A DNA stretch of 5,832 bases from an uncultured Propionibacteriaceae bacterium (GCA_936941515.1 CAKZJI010000468.1:1-5832); one strand, 5' to 3'. Numbered from the stretch's first letter, positions 1-5,690 are shown. Program-made: numbers and translations. The notes: a model not told the origin generated them from the letters alone.

Positions 1-1
1 G

Positions 2-178
2 GGCCAACCCGGCCGGTCGCACCTGCACCAGTTCTTCGGCAACACGCTGGCGAACGCCAATTCCACCTACCGCAGCCTGCGCACGACGGGCATGAGCACC
101 TGCAACAGCCCGCTCAACCGCTCCGCCTACTGGATGCCGGCGATGCTGAACGGCAAGGGCGGCGTCGTCCGCCCGGAC
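2..178 (+). other. DUF1996-like fragment fused in frame to the megasynthase
   Basis: Bases 2-178 translate to a segment containing GRSHLHQFFGNT, ANSTYRSLRTTG, STCNSPLNRSAYWMPAM and GKGGVVRPD. I recognise this as the conserved core of DUF1996 proteins (HxHxFFGNT, then STC, then NRSAYWxPAM), which are secreted or surface proteins of unknown function known from bacteria and fungi and unrelated to polyketide synthases. In that family the sequence normally continues into a further conserved stretch after VVRPD. Here it changes abruptly to KR-like sequence at about base 178. The reading frame stays open across the junction. Either the contig is chimeric here or a real recombination joined two genes. 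The family call is from memory of the motif order, without a search. Confidence 0.7.
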
Positions 179-3142
179 GCGCCGGAGGACATGAAGCGCC
201 TGGTCGCCGATCTCGAGAAGCACGCCCTCGTCGGCGACACCTTCGTCGTTCACCACCGAGGTGACTCCAGCGTGTTGTCCCGCAACCTGTGTGGTGCCCT
301 GGACGGCATGCGTGACCAGGAGCAGAAGGACGTCATCGTGCTGCGCACGGGTGGCCAGGTGACCGGCATCGGCGCCGACCTGTGGAGCACGATCGGACTC
401 AACCTCGAGTTCCCCGGTCTGCGGATCCAGGAGATCTACTGCAGAAGCGACCTGAGTACGGCCGAAGGACGCACCCAATGGCGCAGCCATCTGGTCACCG
501 AGATCCAGGCGGCCACCGAGGATGTGGCGGTGAGCTACGAGGGTAGCTCGCGTTTGGTCCCCCTCATGACGCAGCTGCATGGCAGGCGGGGCAGCGATCC
601 CGTGATGGACACCTCGCGAACCGTCGTCGTGTGCCGGTCGCAGGACGTCGACGATGTCTGCGCGAGCATGGTCGGGACGACCAGCAGCCGTCGTGTCGAC
701 GTCCTGCCCTACGAGGTCGGTCCGTTCCGCAACGGCGGCAGCTCCGACATGCGCGGCCGGTCCGTCACCGTGCTGCCGACCACGGTCGGCCCCAACCGGC
801 ACGCCGTCATCGCCAACGTCGCGGGCCGGGTCCAGGATCTCGCCGGGATCGACCAGTTGGTCCTGTGGGATGTCTGGACCCCCACGCAGGAGGAGGAACC
901 CCTGGCGGAGGAGCTCGAGGCACGCCGCTGCCTGTTCACGAGACTTCGTGAACAGGCAGCGCACCGCAGTGTCCCCTGCCACGTGGTGTCGCGACCGCGG
1001 CTGGACGTGCATGCCTGGGGTGCCGACCACAGTGCGCACCTGTCCGGTGGCGGAACACTTGGAGACCAGAACGTCAGGTTGTACTCCTTCGGCGACCCCA
1101 CCCCCGACGGGCGTTGCCTGTTCGACGTGCTGGACGAGATGTCCGTTTCGGGGATCAACACCGCCTTCTACGGCGCTGACCTGCTGCAACTCCAGGCCGA
1201 CGGCAAGCGGATCGCGAACGACGATGCGACCACGGGTGGCCCGGACGATCGGGCATCCATCGCCCAGGTGGTCGCCGGAGAGCTGAAGCGTCTGCTCGGC
1301 CATGAGGACATCGGCCCGCGTCAGGACATGTTCGACCTCGGCCTCGATTCGGTGAAGCTCGTGCAGTTCACCCGTGGACTCGAACGGCAGGGTTTCAAGG
1401 TCCTCTCGGGCGATGTGCACAACAACCCGACTGTGGCCGGCCTGGCGCGCTTCATCCATTCTGGGGCGAAACGCATCGACGAGGAAAGCGATTCCCTCGA
1501 GTCCGCGGCGCAGGCTCTCTCCGGGGTGCTCGGGCTCACCTGCACCCTGCACGAGTTCGCGGTCGAGGACCAGGAGAACCGAGTGGTGCTCTTCGTCGAG
1601 GATCTCGACGAAGAGATGCGCGCCCGCCTCCCACAGCAGATCAACGACCTGCACCTGCGTACCGAGTTCCTGCCGCACTACATCCTCCCGGCCACCGCGG
1701 AGGAGAGGTTCCTAGCGAACCCGTGCTTCGAGTCCCTCGGGCTGAGTAGAGACGTGGACCTTCGCGACGCGGGAATGGAGAAGCTCTTCGCACGGATCGA
1801 TTCACTCCAGGACACGGTTCAGCGGGCGGTGGCCTCGCAACAGGTTCGGTGCACGTATCCGATCAGCGGAACGCAGAAGGTGTACTTCAAGCGGGGGGCG
1901 AAGCCGCAGCTGTACCTGGTGCACATGCGGGAACTGGTCGACATCGAGAAACTGCAGCACGCCATGCGCGATGTCGTCGGGCGGCACGGCCTGTTGCGCA
2001 GTTTCCTCGTGTCGAGCCTCGGCCGGCGGCGGTGGCGTGAATACGAGCCACCGGCCACCTTCGAACTGCCTGTCATCGACCTGTCCGCGCTCAGTGAGGA
2101 GGAGCAGGCAGAGGTTAGCAGCAGGCTCGTGCGCCGGGAATGGAGTGTCGACCTCAAGGTCGACCAGCTCATGTATCAGGGTGTCATCCTCAAGTACAAC
2201 GAGAGAAAGTACGACCTGCTGTTTCAGTTCGACCACTCGATCATCGACGCGGCCTCAGGACAGGTGTTCCGTGGCGACCTGCTCAAGCGGTATCAGGAGT
2301 TGTGCGCCGGGTCCACGCGGGCGATGCCGCGGGCCCTCAGTTACCGTGACCTGTGCGACCAGATGCAGAAGGGCCCGGTCGCGATCAGCGCGAACGAGAT
2401 CATCGACAGGTTCGACATCGACGCCTGGGCGAGGTACGGTCAACAGATCCGCACCAATACCGCGTCTTTCGAGGACCGGCCCCTGACGCAGGCCCGCTAC
2501 TCGGTCGACCTCACCGCCGTCGGTCGCGGTGAAGACTCCGAGGGTGAGGGCATCGAGTCGTTCGCCCTGGTCGTTCACCTTTACGCCCGGCTCGTGTCTC
2601 GACTGGTCGGTGTCGACAAAGTCGCCCTCGACCTGGTCTTCCAGTCCCGCGTCTACGAGGACGTGGATTACTCCAACGTGCTCGGCATGGTGGCCGACAT
2701 CCTGCCCGTGATCGTGTCTGGAGAACGTGGTGCCCGCAACGATCTCGAGGCACTCATCAGGGAGAAGTTGCGCCTGATGAATTTACACAACGTCAATTTC
2801 TCCAGCCTGGTCACGGGTGTCCGTTCGGCGCTCACGTACGGCAAGGTCTATTCCCGGACCAAGGAGGCGCGAGGTAAGTCCTTCCGCCCGTCGTGCATGT
2901 TGAACTACGGTGGAAATATGGAAGACGAGTACGACGAGATCTGGGACATGACCTTGGAACTGCTTTCCCAGGAGCAGGATGCCCTCGACTATGCGGACTG
3001 TTACTGCGTCTCGAAGGTGACCGGAGACCGGCTCGACATCGTGATCCTCACAAAATGGGTCGACGAGGCCGCGCAGATCACCGATCTGCTGGACGAGGAG
3101 ATCGCCCACCTCGCCGCCGATTCGACGGTTCTCGTGCCCTGA
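2..3142 (+). CDS. C-terminal part of PKS/NRPS megasynthase (degenerate KR - carrier protein - terminal C domain), 5' partial
   Basis: The frame is open from base 2, so the ATG at 92 is not a convincing start and the gene is cut by the window edge. Residues are numbered from that ATG. Residues 30-160 resemble the structural half of a PKS ketoreductase: the stretch around ADLWSTIGLNLEFPGLR (95-111), ending in SSRLVPL (152-158), matches the family pattern of a conserved helix followed by an R-Y/L-V-P end. Residues 165-370 sit where the catalytic KR half belongs but show no GxGxxG NADPH motif and no clear Ser-Tyr-Asn set, so the KR is probably inactive. A carrier protein follows (about 389-455) with FDLGLDSVKL and the phosphopantetheine Ser420. 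After a linker (460-585) comes a condensation domain (about 587-1016): C1-like CTYPISGTQKVYF at 587-599, active-site DHSIIDA at 714-720 keeping the catalytic second His (His715) and the Asp, and GMVADILP at 865-872. No A or TE domain follows. I infer that the C domain releases the chain onto a nucleophile. The N-terminal 59 codons of the frame do not belong to this family. Product unknown. Confidence 0.8.
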   Translation, partial: GQPGRSHLHQFFGNTLANANSTYRSLRTTGMSTCNSPLNRSAYWMPAMLNGKGGVVRPDAPEDMKRLVADLEKHALVGDTFVVHHRGDSSVLSRNLCGALDGMRDQEQKDVIVLRTGGQVTGIGADLWSTIGLNLEFPGLRIQEIYCRSDLSTAEGRTQWRSHLVTEIQAATEDVAVSYEGSSRLVPLMTQLHGRRGSDPVMDTSRTVVVCRSQDVDDVCASMVGTTSSRRVDVLPYEVGPFRNGGSSDMRGRSVTVLPTTVGPNRHAVIANVAGRVQDLAGIDQLVLWDVWTPTQEEEPLAEELEARRCLFTRLREQAAHRSVPCHVVSRPRLDVHAWGADHSAHLSGGGTLGDQNVRLYSFGDPTPDGRCLFDVLDEMSVSGINTAFYGADLLQLQADGKRIANDDATTGGPDDRASIAQVVAGELKRLLGHEDIGPRQDMFDLGLDSVKLVQFTRGLERQGFKVLSGDVHNNPTVAGLARFIHSGAKRIDEESDSLESAAQALSGVLGLTCTLHEFAVEDQENRVVLFVEDLDEEMRARLPQQINDLHLRTEFLPHYILPATAEERFLANPCFESLGLSRDVDLRDAGMEKLFARIDSLQDTVQRAVASQQVRCTYPISGTQKVYFKRGAKPQLYLVHMRELVDIEKLQHAMRDVVGRHGLLRSFLVSSLGRRRWREYEPPATFELPVIDLSALSEEEQAEVSSRLVRREWSVDLKVDQLMYQGVILKYNERKYDLLFQFDHSIIDAASGQVFRGDLLKRYQELCAGSTRAMPRALSYRDLCDQMQKGPVAISANEIIDRFDIDAWARYGQQIRTNTASFEDRPLTQARYSVDLTAVGRGEDSEGEGIESFALVVHLYARLVSRLVGVDKVALDLVFQSRVYEDVDYSNVLGMVADILPVIVSGERGARNDLEALIREKLRLMNLHNVNFSSLVTGVRSALTYGKVYSRTKEARGKSFRPSCMLNYGGNMEDEYDEIWDMTLELLSQEQDALDYADCYCVSKVTGDRLDIVILTKWVDEAAQITDLLDEEIAHLAADSTVLVP
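640..707. repeat. 13-bp perfect inverted repeat with a nested 6-bp hairpin
   Basis: Arms GCAGGACGTCGAC (640-652) and GTCGACGTCCTGC (695-707) are exact reverse complements. Inside the 42-base interval, TGGTCG (669-674) and CGACCA (678-683) form a second stem with a GGA loop, so a branched or bulged hairpin is possible. It lies in the degenerate KR part of the megasynthase coding sequence. No U-tract follows, so it does not look like a terminator. Confidence 0.75.
926..961. repeat. 16-bp perfect inverted repeat, 4-nt loop, inside coding sequence
   Basis: Arms CGCTGCCTGTTCACGA (926-941) and TCGTGAACAGGCAGCG (946-961) are exact reverse complements separated only by GACT (942-945). The structure is symmetrical enough to be a strong mRNA hairpin or an operator-like palindrome (core TGTTCACGA/TCGTGAACA). 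It lies in the coding sequence of the degenerate KR region, and the reading frame continues through it without disruption. No run of T follows on either strand. Confidence 0.85.
1589..1615. repeat. 12-bp perfect inverted repeat, 3-nt loop, inside coding sequence
   Basis: Arms CTCTTCGTCGAG (1589-1600) and CTCGACGAAGAG (1604-1615) are exact reverse complements around a GAT spacer. It falls in the linker between the carrier protein and the condensation domain and encodes LFVEDLDEE. Repeated Glu/Asp and Leu/Val codons explain part of the symmetry, since GAG/CTC and GAC/GTC are complementary, but not obviously all of it. Confidence 0.8.
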
Positions 3143-3177
3143 CCTGGGCCGTGTCCGTCTCGGAATAGTAATACTTT

Positions 3178-3185
3178 AGGAGGAG
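3178..3185 (+). promoter_or_regulatory. Strong Shine-Dalgarno site of the thioesterase gene
   Basis: AGGAGGAG lies just ahead of the ATG at 3189, leaving 3 to 5 bases to the start depending on the core used. It is the best ribosome binding site in the window and fixes the thioesterase start. The 46-base gap after the megasynthase stop is locally AT-rich (TAATAC at 3169-3174 resembles a -10 box), but I see no matching -35 element, so read-through from upstream seems more likely than a separate promoter. Confidence 0.75.
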
Positions 3186-3188
3186 TCA

Positions 3189-3959
3189 ATGCAGTCAGTG
3201 TCACTGGTGTGCTTCCCGCACGCCGGCGCAGGGCGAATGTACTACACGAAATGGCGCTCCCTGTTCGGCGACGAAGTGGACCTGCAGATCGTGCAGTATC
3301 CACTGCGGGAACACCGGATGCGCGACCCCATGCCCGATACCGTCGGAGAATTGGCTGACGAGATCTTCGACACGTACGCCGATGCCTTCCGTGGCACATA
3401 CGCGATCTGGGGTCACAGCATGGGCAGCACCATCGGCTACGAAGTGGCGCGTCGGTGCCAGAACAGGCTCGACAATCCGCCGCTGGTGTTCTTCAGTTCG
3501 GGTGCATCGGCGCCCTGTGAGTCCCGTTTCAAGAGGGTCGCCGATCTCGACTCCCCGGAGGGTCTCCGAGACGTGTTGCTGCGTTACGGGGGACTCACCA
3601 GCGAGAACCTCGAGGACCCCGACTTCGTCAAGTTCTTCTCGCCGGTGATCGAGGCCGACCTGCGACTTCTGGGCGGTTATCAGGAGACGACGTTCGAGAA
3701 GCTCCGGTGCCCCGCTGCGGTGATGGTGGGGCGCGATGACACGGCCAACGTTGAGGACTGGCCGCGGTACATCGACGGCCCGGTGTCGATCACGGAGTTC
3801 GACGGAGGGCATTTCTTCCTCGACGAGCACCGGGTCGCCATGTCGTCGCGAATGACCGCGCGTCTGCAGTTGGAGTGGCAGTTGCGCGGGATGGGCCCCG
3901 CCGGTGACGCGGACACCCCCGAGGTGCTGGCGCAGATGGCTGCACGTCTGGCCCAGTGA
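3189..3959 (+). CDS. Type II thioesterase (alpha/beta hydrolase, GrsT/RifR-like)
   Basis: This 256-residue protein has the usual length and motifs of external (type II) thioesterases, which free stalled or mis-primed acyl groups from the phosphopantetheine arms of PKS and NRPS carrier proteins in the cytoplasm. Visible features are FPHAGAG at 9-15 (oxyanion region), the nucleophile elbow GHSMGS with Ser77 as predicted nucleophile, GRDD at 181-184 supplying the acidic residue, and GGHFF with His208 as the catalytic base. There is no signal peptide or membrane segment. It starts 46 bases after the megasynthase stop behind a strong ribosome binding site, and the next gene begins 4 bases after its stop, so the three genes look like one operon. 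Since the megasynthase has no integral thioesterase domain, this protein could also act in release, but editing is the family's usual role. The family call is secure; the exact acyl substrate is not visible. Confidence 0.93.
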   Translation: MQSVSLVCFPHAGAGRMYYTKWRSLFGDEVDLQIVQYPLREHRMRDPMPDTVGELADEIFDTYADAFRGTYAIWGHSMGSTIGYEVARRCQNRLDNPPLVFFSSGASAPCESRFKRVADLDSPEGLRDVLLRYGGLTSENLEDPDFVKFFSPVIEADLRLLGGYQETTFEKLRCPAAVMVGRDDTANVEDWPRYIDGPVSITEFDGGHFFLDEHRVAMSSRMTARLQLEWQLRGMGPAGDADTPEVLAQMAARLAQ

Positions 3960-3963
3960 CGTC

Positions 3964-4692
3964 ATGAGTGTGGTCTATGCGGTGCACCTCCGACGTATCG
4001 GAGCCGCGGAGATGGTCAGTCTGTGGGCCACGGCCTCCGAGCGACGCCGGGAACGGGCCAGTCGGTTCGTCTTCGAGGCGGACCAGCGGCGCTGTCTGGC
4101 CGCCGGGGAGCTGCTGGCCCACGTTCTCGCCAGGCACGGGGTGACTCGTAGAGAGATCGAGCTGGCGGAGAACACCCACGGCAAGCCGTATCTGATCCAT
4201 CGCCCCGACCTGCACTTCAACGTGTCGCACTCCGGTGACTGGGTGGTGTGCGCGGTCGGCCCGGAGGAGCTCGGCGTTGATGTCGAACGGTGCAGCCCGG
4301 ATGCCATCGACGTGGCCCGCCGTTTCGCACCCGAGGAGTTCGCCTACATCCATGGGGGAGCCTGTCCCGAGGAACGCACCGAACGGTTCACCGAGGTGTG
4401 GACCCTCAAGGAGAGTTACGTGAAGTTTCTCGGGCGGGGACTCGCGGTGGCCCTGGACGCCTACTCAGTCTCGGCCGAGGGACAGCGTTCACGGCTGCTG
4501 CGTGGGGTGGACGGACGGACACCGTTCCTGCGTCAGATCCCCCACGGGGAGGGATATTCCATCGCCTACTGCGGGGGGGACGGCAGCGACGTCGCTGTCG
4601 AGTTGGTTCCTCAGCAGGAGTTGCTCGGCGCAGCCGTTGACGCGGTGGGGTCCGGTGATGCTCGAGGAACGACGCATCCGCCGACGGATTGA
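3964..4692 (+). CDS. Sfp-type 4'-phosphopantetheinyl transferase
   Basis: This enzyme moves phosphopantetheine from coenzyme A to the conserved Ser of carrier proteins, converting apo to holo form with Mg2+; the carrier domain of the upstream megasynthase (Ser420) is the obvious partner. With the ATG at 3964 it has 242 residues, typical of the Sfp class. The signature motifs are in order: GKPYL (73-77), FNVSHSGDW (85-93), GVDVE (104-108, metal-binding Asp106 and Glu108), and FTEVWTLKESYVK (142-154, with Trp146, Lys149, Glu150, Lys154). A GTG at 3904 in the same frame would add 20 residues, but these overlap the thioesterase gene and lack family character, so I prefer 3964. There is no Shine-Dalgarno site before it; the 4-base gap after the thioesterase stop suggests translational coupling. 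The last ~20 residues are low-complexity and probably disordered. Seven consecutive G at 4573-4579 could be a slippage point. Inclusion in the operon suggests a dedicated rather than housekeeping transferase. Confidence 0.93.
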   Translation: MSVVYAVHLRRIGAAEMVSLWATASERRRERASRFVFEADQRRCLAAGELLAHVLARHGVTRREIELAENTHGKPYLIHRPDLHFNVSHSGDWVVCAVGPEELGVDVERCSPDAIDVARRFAPEEFAYIHGGACPEERTERFTEVWTLKESYVKFLGRGLAVALDAYSVSAEGQRSRLLRGVDGRTPFLRQIPHGEGYSIAYCGGDGSDVAVELVPQQELLGAAVDAVGSGDARGTTHPPTD

Positions 4693-4727
4693 CTTGCCCC
4701 GCTCAGTCGTGCGGCGGCTCGTCGAGC
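4660..4727. terminator. Possible two-way terminator hairpin between convergent genes
   Basis: GCTCGA (4660-4665) can pair with TCGAGC (4722-4727), and CCGCCG (4678-4683) with CGGCGG (4712-4717), making an interrupted stem across the 3' ends of the transferase and the tetR-type gene. There is no T-tract on either side and the stem is imperfect, so this is a weak call based mainly on position between convergent genes only 10 bases apart. Confidence 0.2.
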
Positions 4728-5386
4728 AGGTTCATGATCCGGTCCACGTCGGCCAGCGGAGTGGAGTGAGCACCATTGGGGGCCGGCCCGCTCGTGTCGA
4801 GGAGTAGCCGGCGGAGGCCGTTTCGCAGCAGCGGGCCGTCCACGTCAGAGACACCACTCAGGAACAGGAGCGTGGCCCCCTGATCGAGAGCGGCCATGAG
4901 GTAGCCGATCTGGCGGGAGGTGAGGGTCTCGCCCTCGCTGCGGCGTCGGTCGGCGAGGCGGCCGTAGGCGTCCAGGAGGGCGCGCATTCGCTCGCCGAGG
5001 GCGCTGGTCAGGGAGGGGTCACGGGCGGCAGTCGTGATGAACTCGAGGGTTGCCAGACCGAAACCACGGACCAACTCGGCGGGGTCCATGGAGATGGACT
5101 CGTCGATCTGCGCGCCGGTGGCCCGGACGGCAGACTCGAACGGGTCCCAGTCCTCGCCGCGCAGCGCGCCCAGGTTGTAGTCCATGACCGCGAGGAATAA
5201 CTCGGCCTTGCTGCCGAAGTTGGAGTAGACAGCTCCCTTGGAGAAGCCCGCCTGACCAGCCACGGAGTCGAGGCTGGCGCGGTTGTAGCCGTCACGACTG
5301 AACGCGATCAGAGCGGCTGCGATCAAAGCGTCTCTGGTCTGCTGCTTCTGCTCGGCGCGGGTCCGTCGGGGGGGGAGGGCAAGCAC
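4703..5386 (-). CDS. TetR-family transcriptional regulator
   Basis: This 227-residue protein has a TetR-type N-terminal helix-turn-helix: the region from TRDALIAAALIAFSRDGY (17-34) through SLDSVAGQAGFSKGAVYSNF (38-57) to GSKAELFLAVMD (58-69) fits the family closely, including the recognition-helix pattern and the S-N-F-G-S-K turn. Residues 70-227 form the helical ligand and dimer domain, which is not conserved enough to name a ligand. Such proteins usually repress a neighbouring or divergent gene and let go when a small molecule binds. The chosen start is GTG at 5386; no ATG lies upstream in frame before the IS end. A run of eight C (5368-5375 read on the minus strand) covers codons 4-7. It converges on the biosynthetic operon, 10 bases from the transferase stop. 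Whether it controls that operon cannot be seen; no matching palindromic operator is evident upstream of it. Confidence 0.9.
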   Translation of the reverse strand: MLALPPRRTRAEQKQQTRDALIAAALIAFSRDGYNRASLDSVAGQAGFSKGAVYSNFGSKAELFLAVMDYNLGALRGEDWDPFESAVRATGAQIDESISMDPAELVRGFGLATLEFITTAARDPSLTSALGERMRALLDAYGRLADRRRSEGETLTSRQIGYLMAALDQGATLLFLSGVSDVDGPLLRNGLRRLLLDTSGPAPNGAHSTPLADVDRIMNLLDEPPHD

Positions 5387-5392
5387 CCACGT

Positions 5393-5421
5393 AGTGTCCT
5401 CATGTAGTACCTCGCTGTCAA
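5393..5421 (-). promoter_or_regulatory. Putative promoter of the tetR-type gene, possibly leaderless
   Basis: Reading the minus strand, a perfect -35 box TTGACA (5421-5416) is followed after 17 bases by GACACT (5398-5393), a poor -10 box keeping A at position 2, A at position 4 and the final T. Six bases later comes the GTG start at 5386, the spacing seen for leaderless transcripts in actinobacteria. A GAGGA sequence (about 5402-5398) could instead act as a weak ribosome binding site if transcription starts further upstream. Confidence 0.3.
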
Positions 5422-5448
5422 GTCCCCGGGAAACGGGGGCCTTACCTC

Positions 5449-5474
5449 TGGGGTTGCCCCGTGTTAGTGGACAT
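5449..5474 (-). repeat. Probable right terminal inverted repeat of the IS3-like element
   Basis: The segment starts TGGGGTTGCCCC and runs on through GTGTTAGTGGACAT, containing the transposase stop codon. The terminal TG and the overlap with the stop fit the ends of IS3-family elements. The matching left repeat is outside the window, so the exact boundary is inferred. Confidence 0.4.
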
Positions 5475-5690
5475 CGGTTAAGCGGCTTTGAGGCCGGGGG
5501 GTCCTGGCGTGTTCATAGTCTACGGGGGTGAGGTAGTTCAGCGCTGAGTGGCGTCGGTGACGGTTGTAGATGTTCTCGATCCAGGAGGCAACAGCGATCG
5601 ATCATCGCTGATTGTCGGGTGGTGAATTGGTGACGGTTGTAGAACTCGGTTTTGAGGGTGGACCAGAACGTGTCGCGCGTCATAATTTCT
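5464..5690 (-). pseudogene. IS3-family transposase (OrfB, rve integrase) C-terminal remnant, frameshifted
   Basis: On the minus strand the end of the frame reads AVASWIENIYNRHRRHSALN then YLTPVDYEHA, ending at the TAA at 5464-5466. This is the hallmark C-terminus of IS3-type integrases, including the N-R-x-R-x-H-S motif next to the last catalytic region. Further upstream, in a different frame, the sequence reads FWSTLKTEFYNRH, TTRQSAMI, which is the normal preceding segment (family pattern: E-S-F-W-S-x-L-K-T-E). The two parts join if one copy of a tandem GATC at 5596-5603 is removed, so a 4-base duplication broke the gene. The catalytic Glu position reads Asp-Thr (RDTFWS) instead of Glu-Ser, and the D-D part is missing or unrecognisable, so the remnant cannot be active. 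Confidence 0.8.

Noticed and set aside
92..94. ATG at 92 as the true start of the megasynthase
   Set aside because: The frame is open to the left edge, no ribosome binding site precedes it, and it falls in the middle of the DUF1996-like stretch.
828..881. 8-bp pair GGGTCCAG/CTGGACCC with an inner GACCA/TGGTC stem
   Set aside because: The arms are short and 38 bases apart, within what is expected by chance in this composition.
2147..2164. 8-bp inverted repeat GTCGACCT/AGGTCGAC in the C domain
   Set aside because: It encodes VDLKVD and the symmetry follows from Val/Asp codons; arms of 7-8 bp occur many times in this gene.
3904..3963. GTG at 3904 as the start of the phosphopantetheinyl transferase
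   Set aside because: It would overlap the thioesterase by 56 bases, adds residues with no family similarity, and the ATG at 3964 gives the standard N-terminus.
3201..3965. Long minus-strand open frame opposite the thioesterase
   Set aside because: It is a codon-bias shadow in high-GC DNA; its translation shows no family motif while the plus strand has a full catalytic triad.
5424..5438. CCCCG-GGAAA-CGGGG hairpin beside the IS end as a terminator
   Set aside because: A 5-bp stem without a T-tract is too weak to call.
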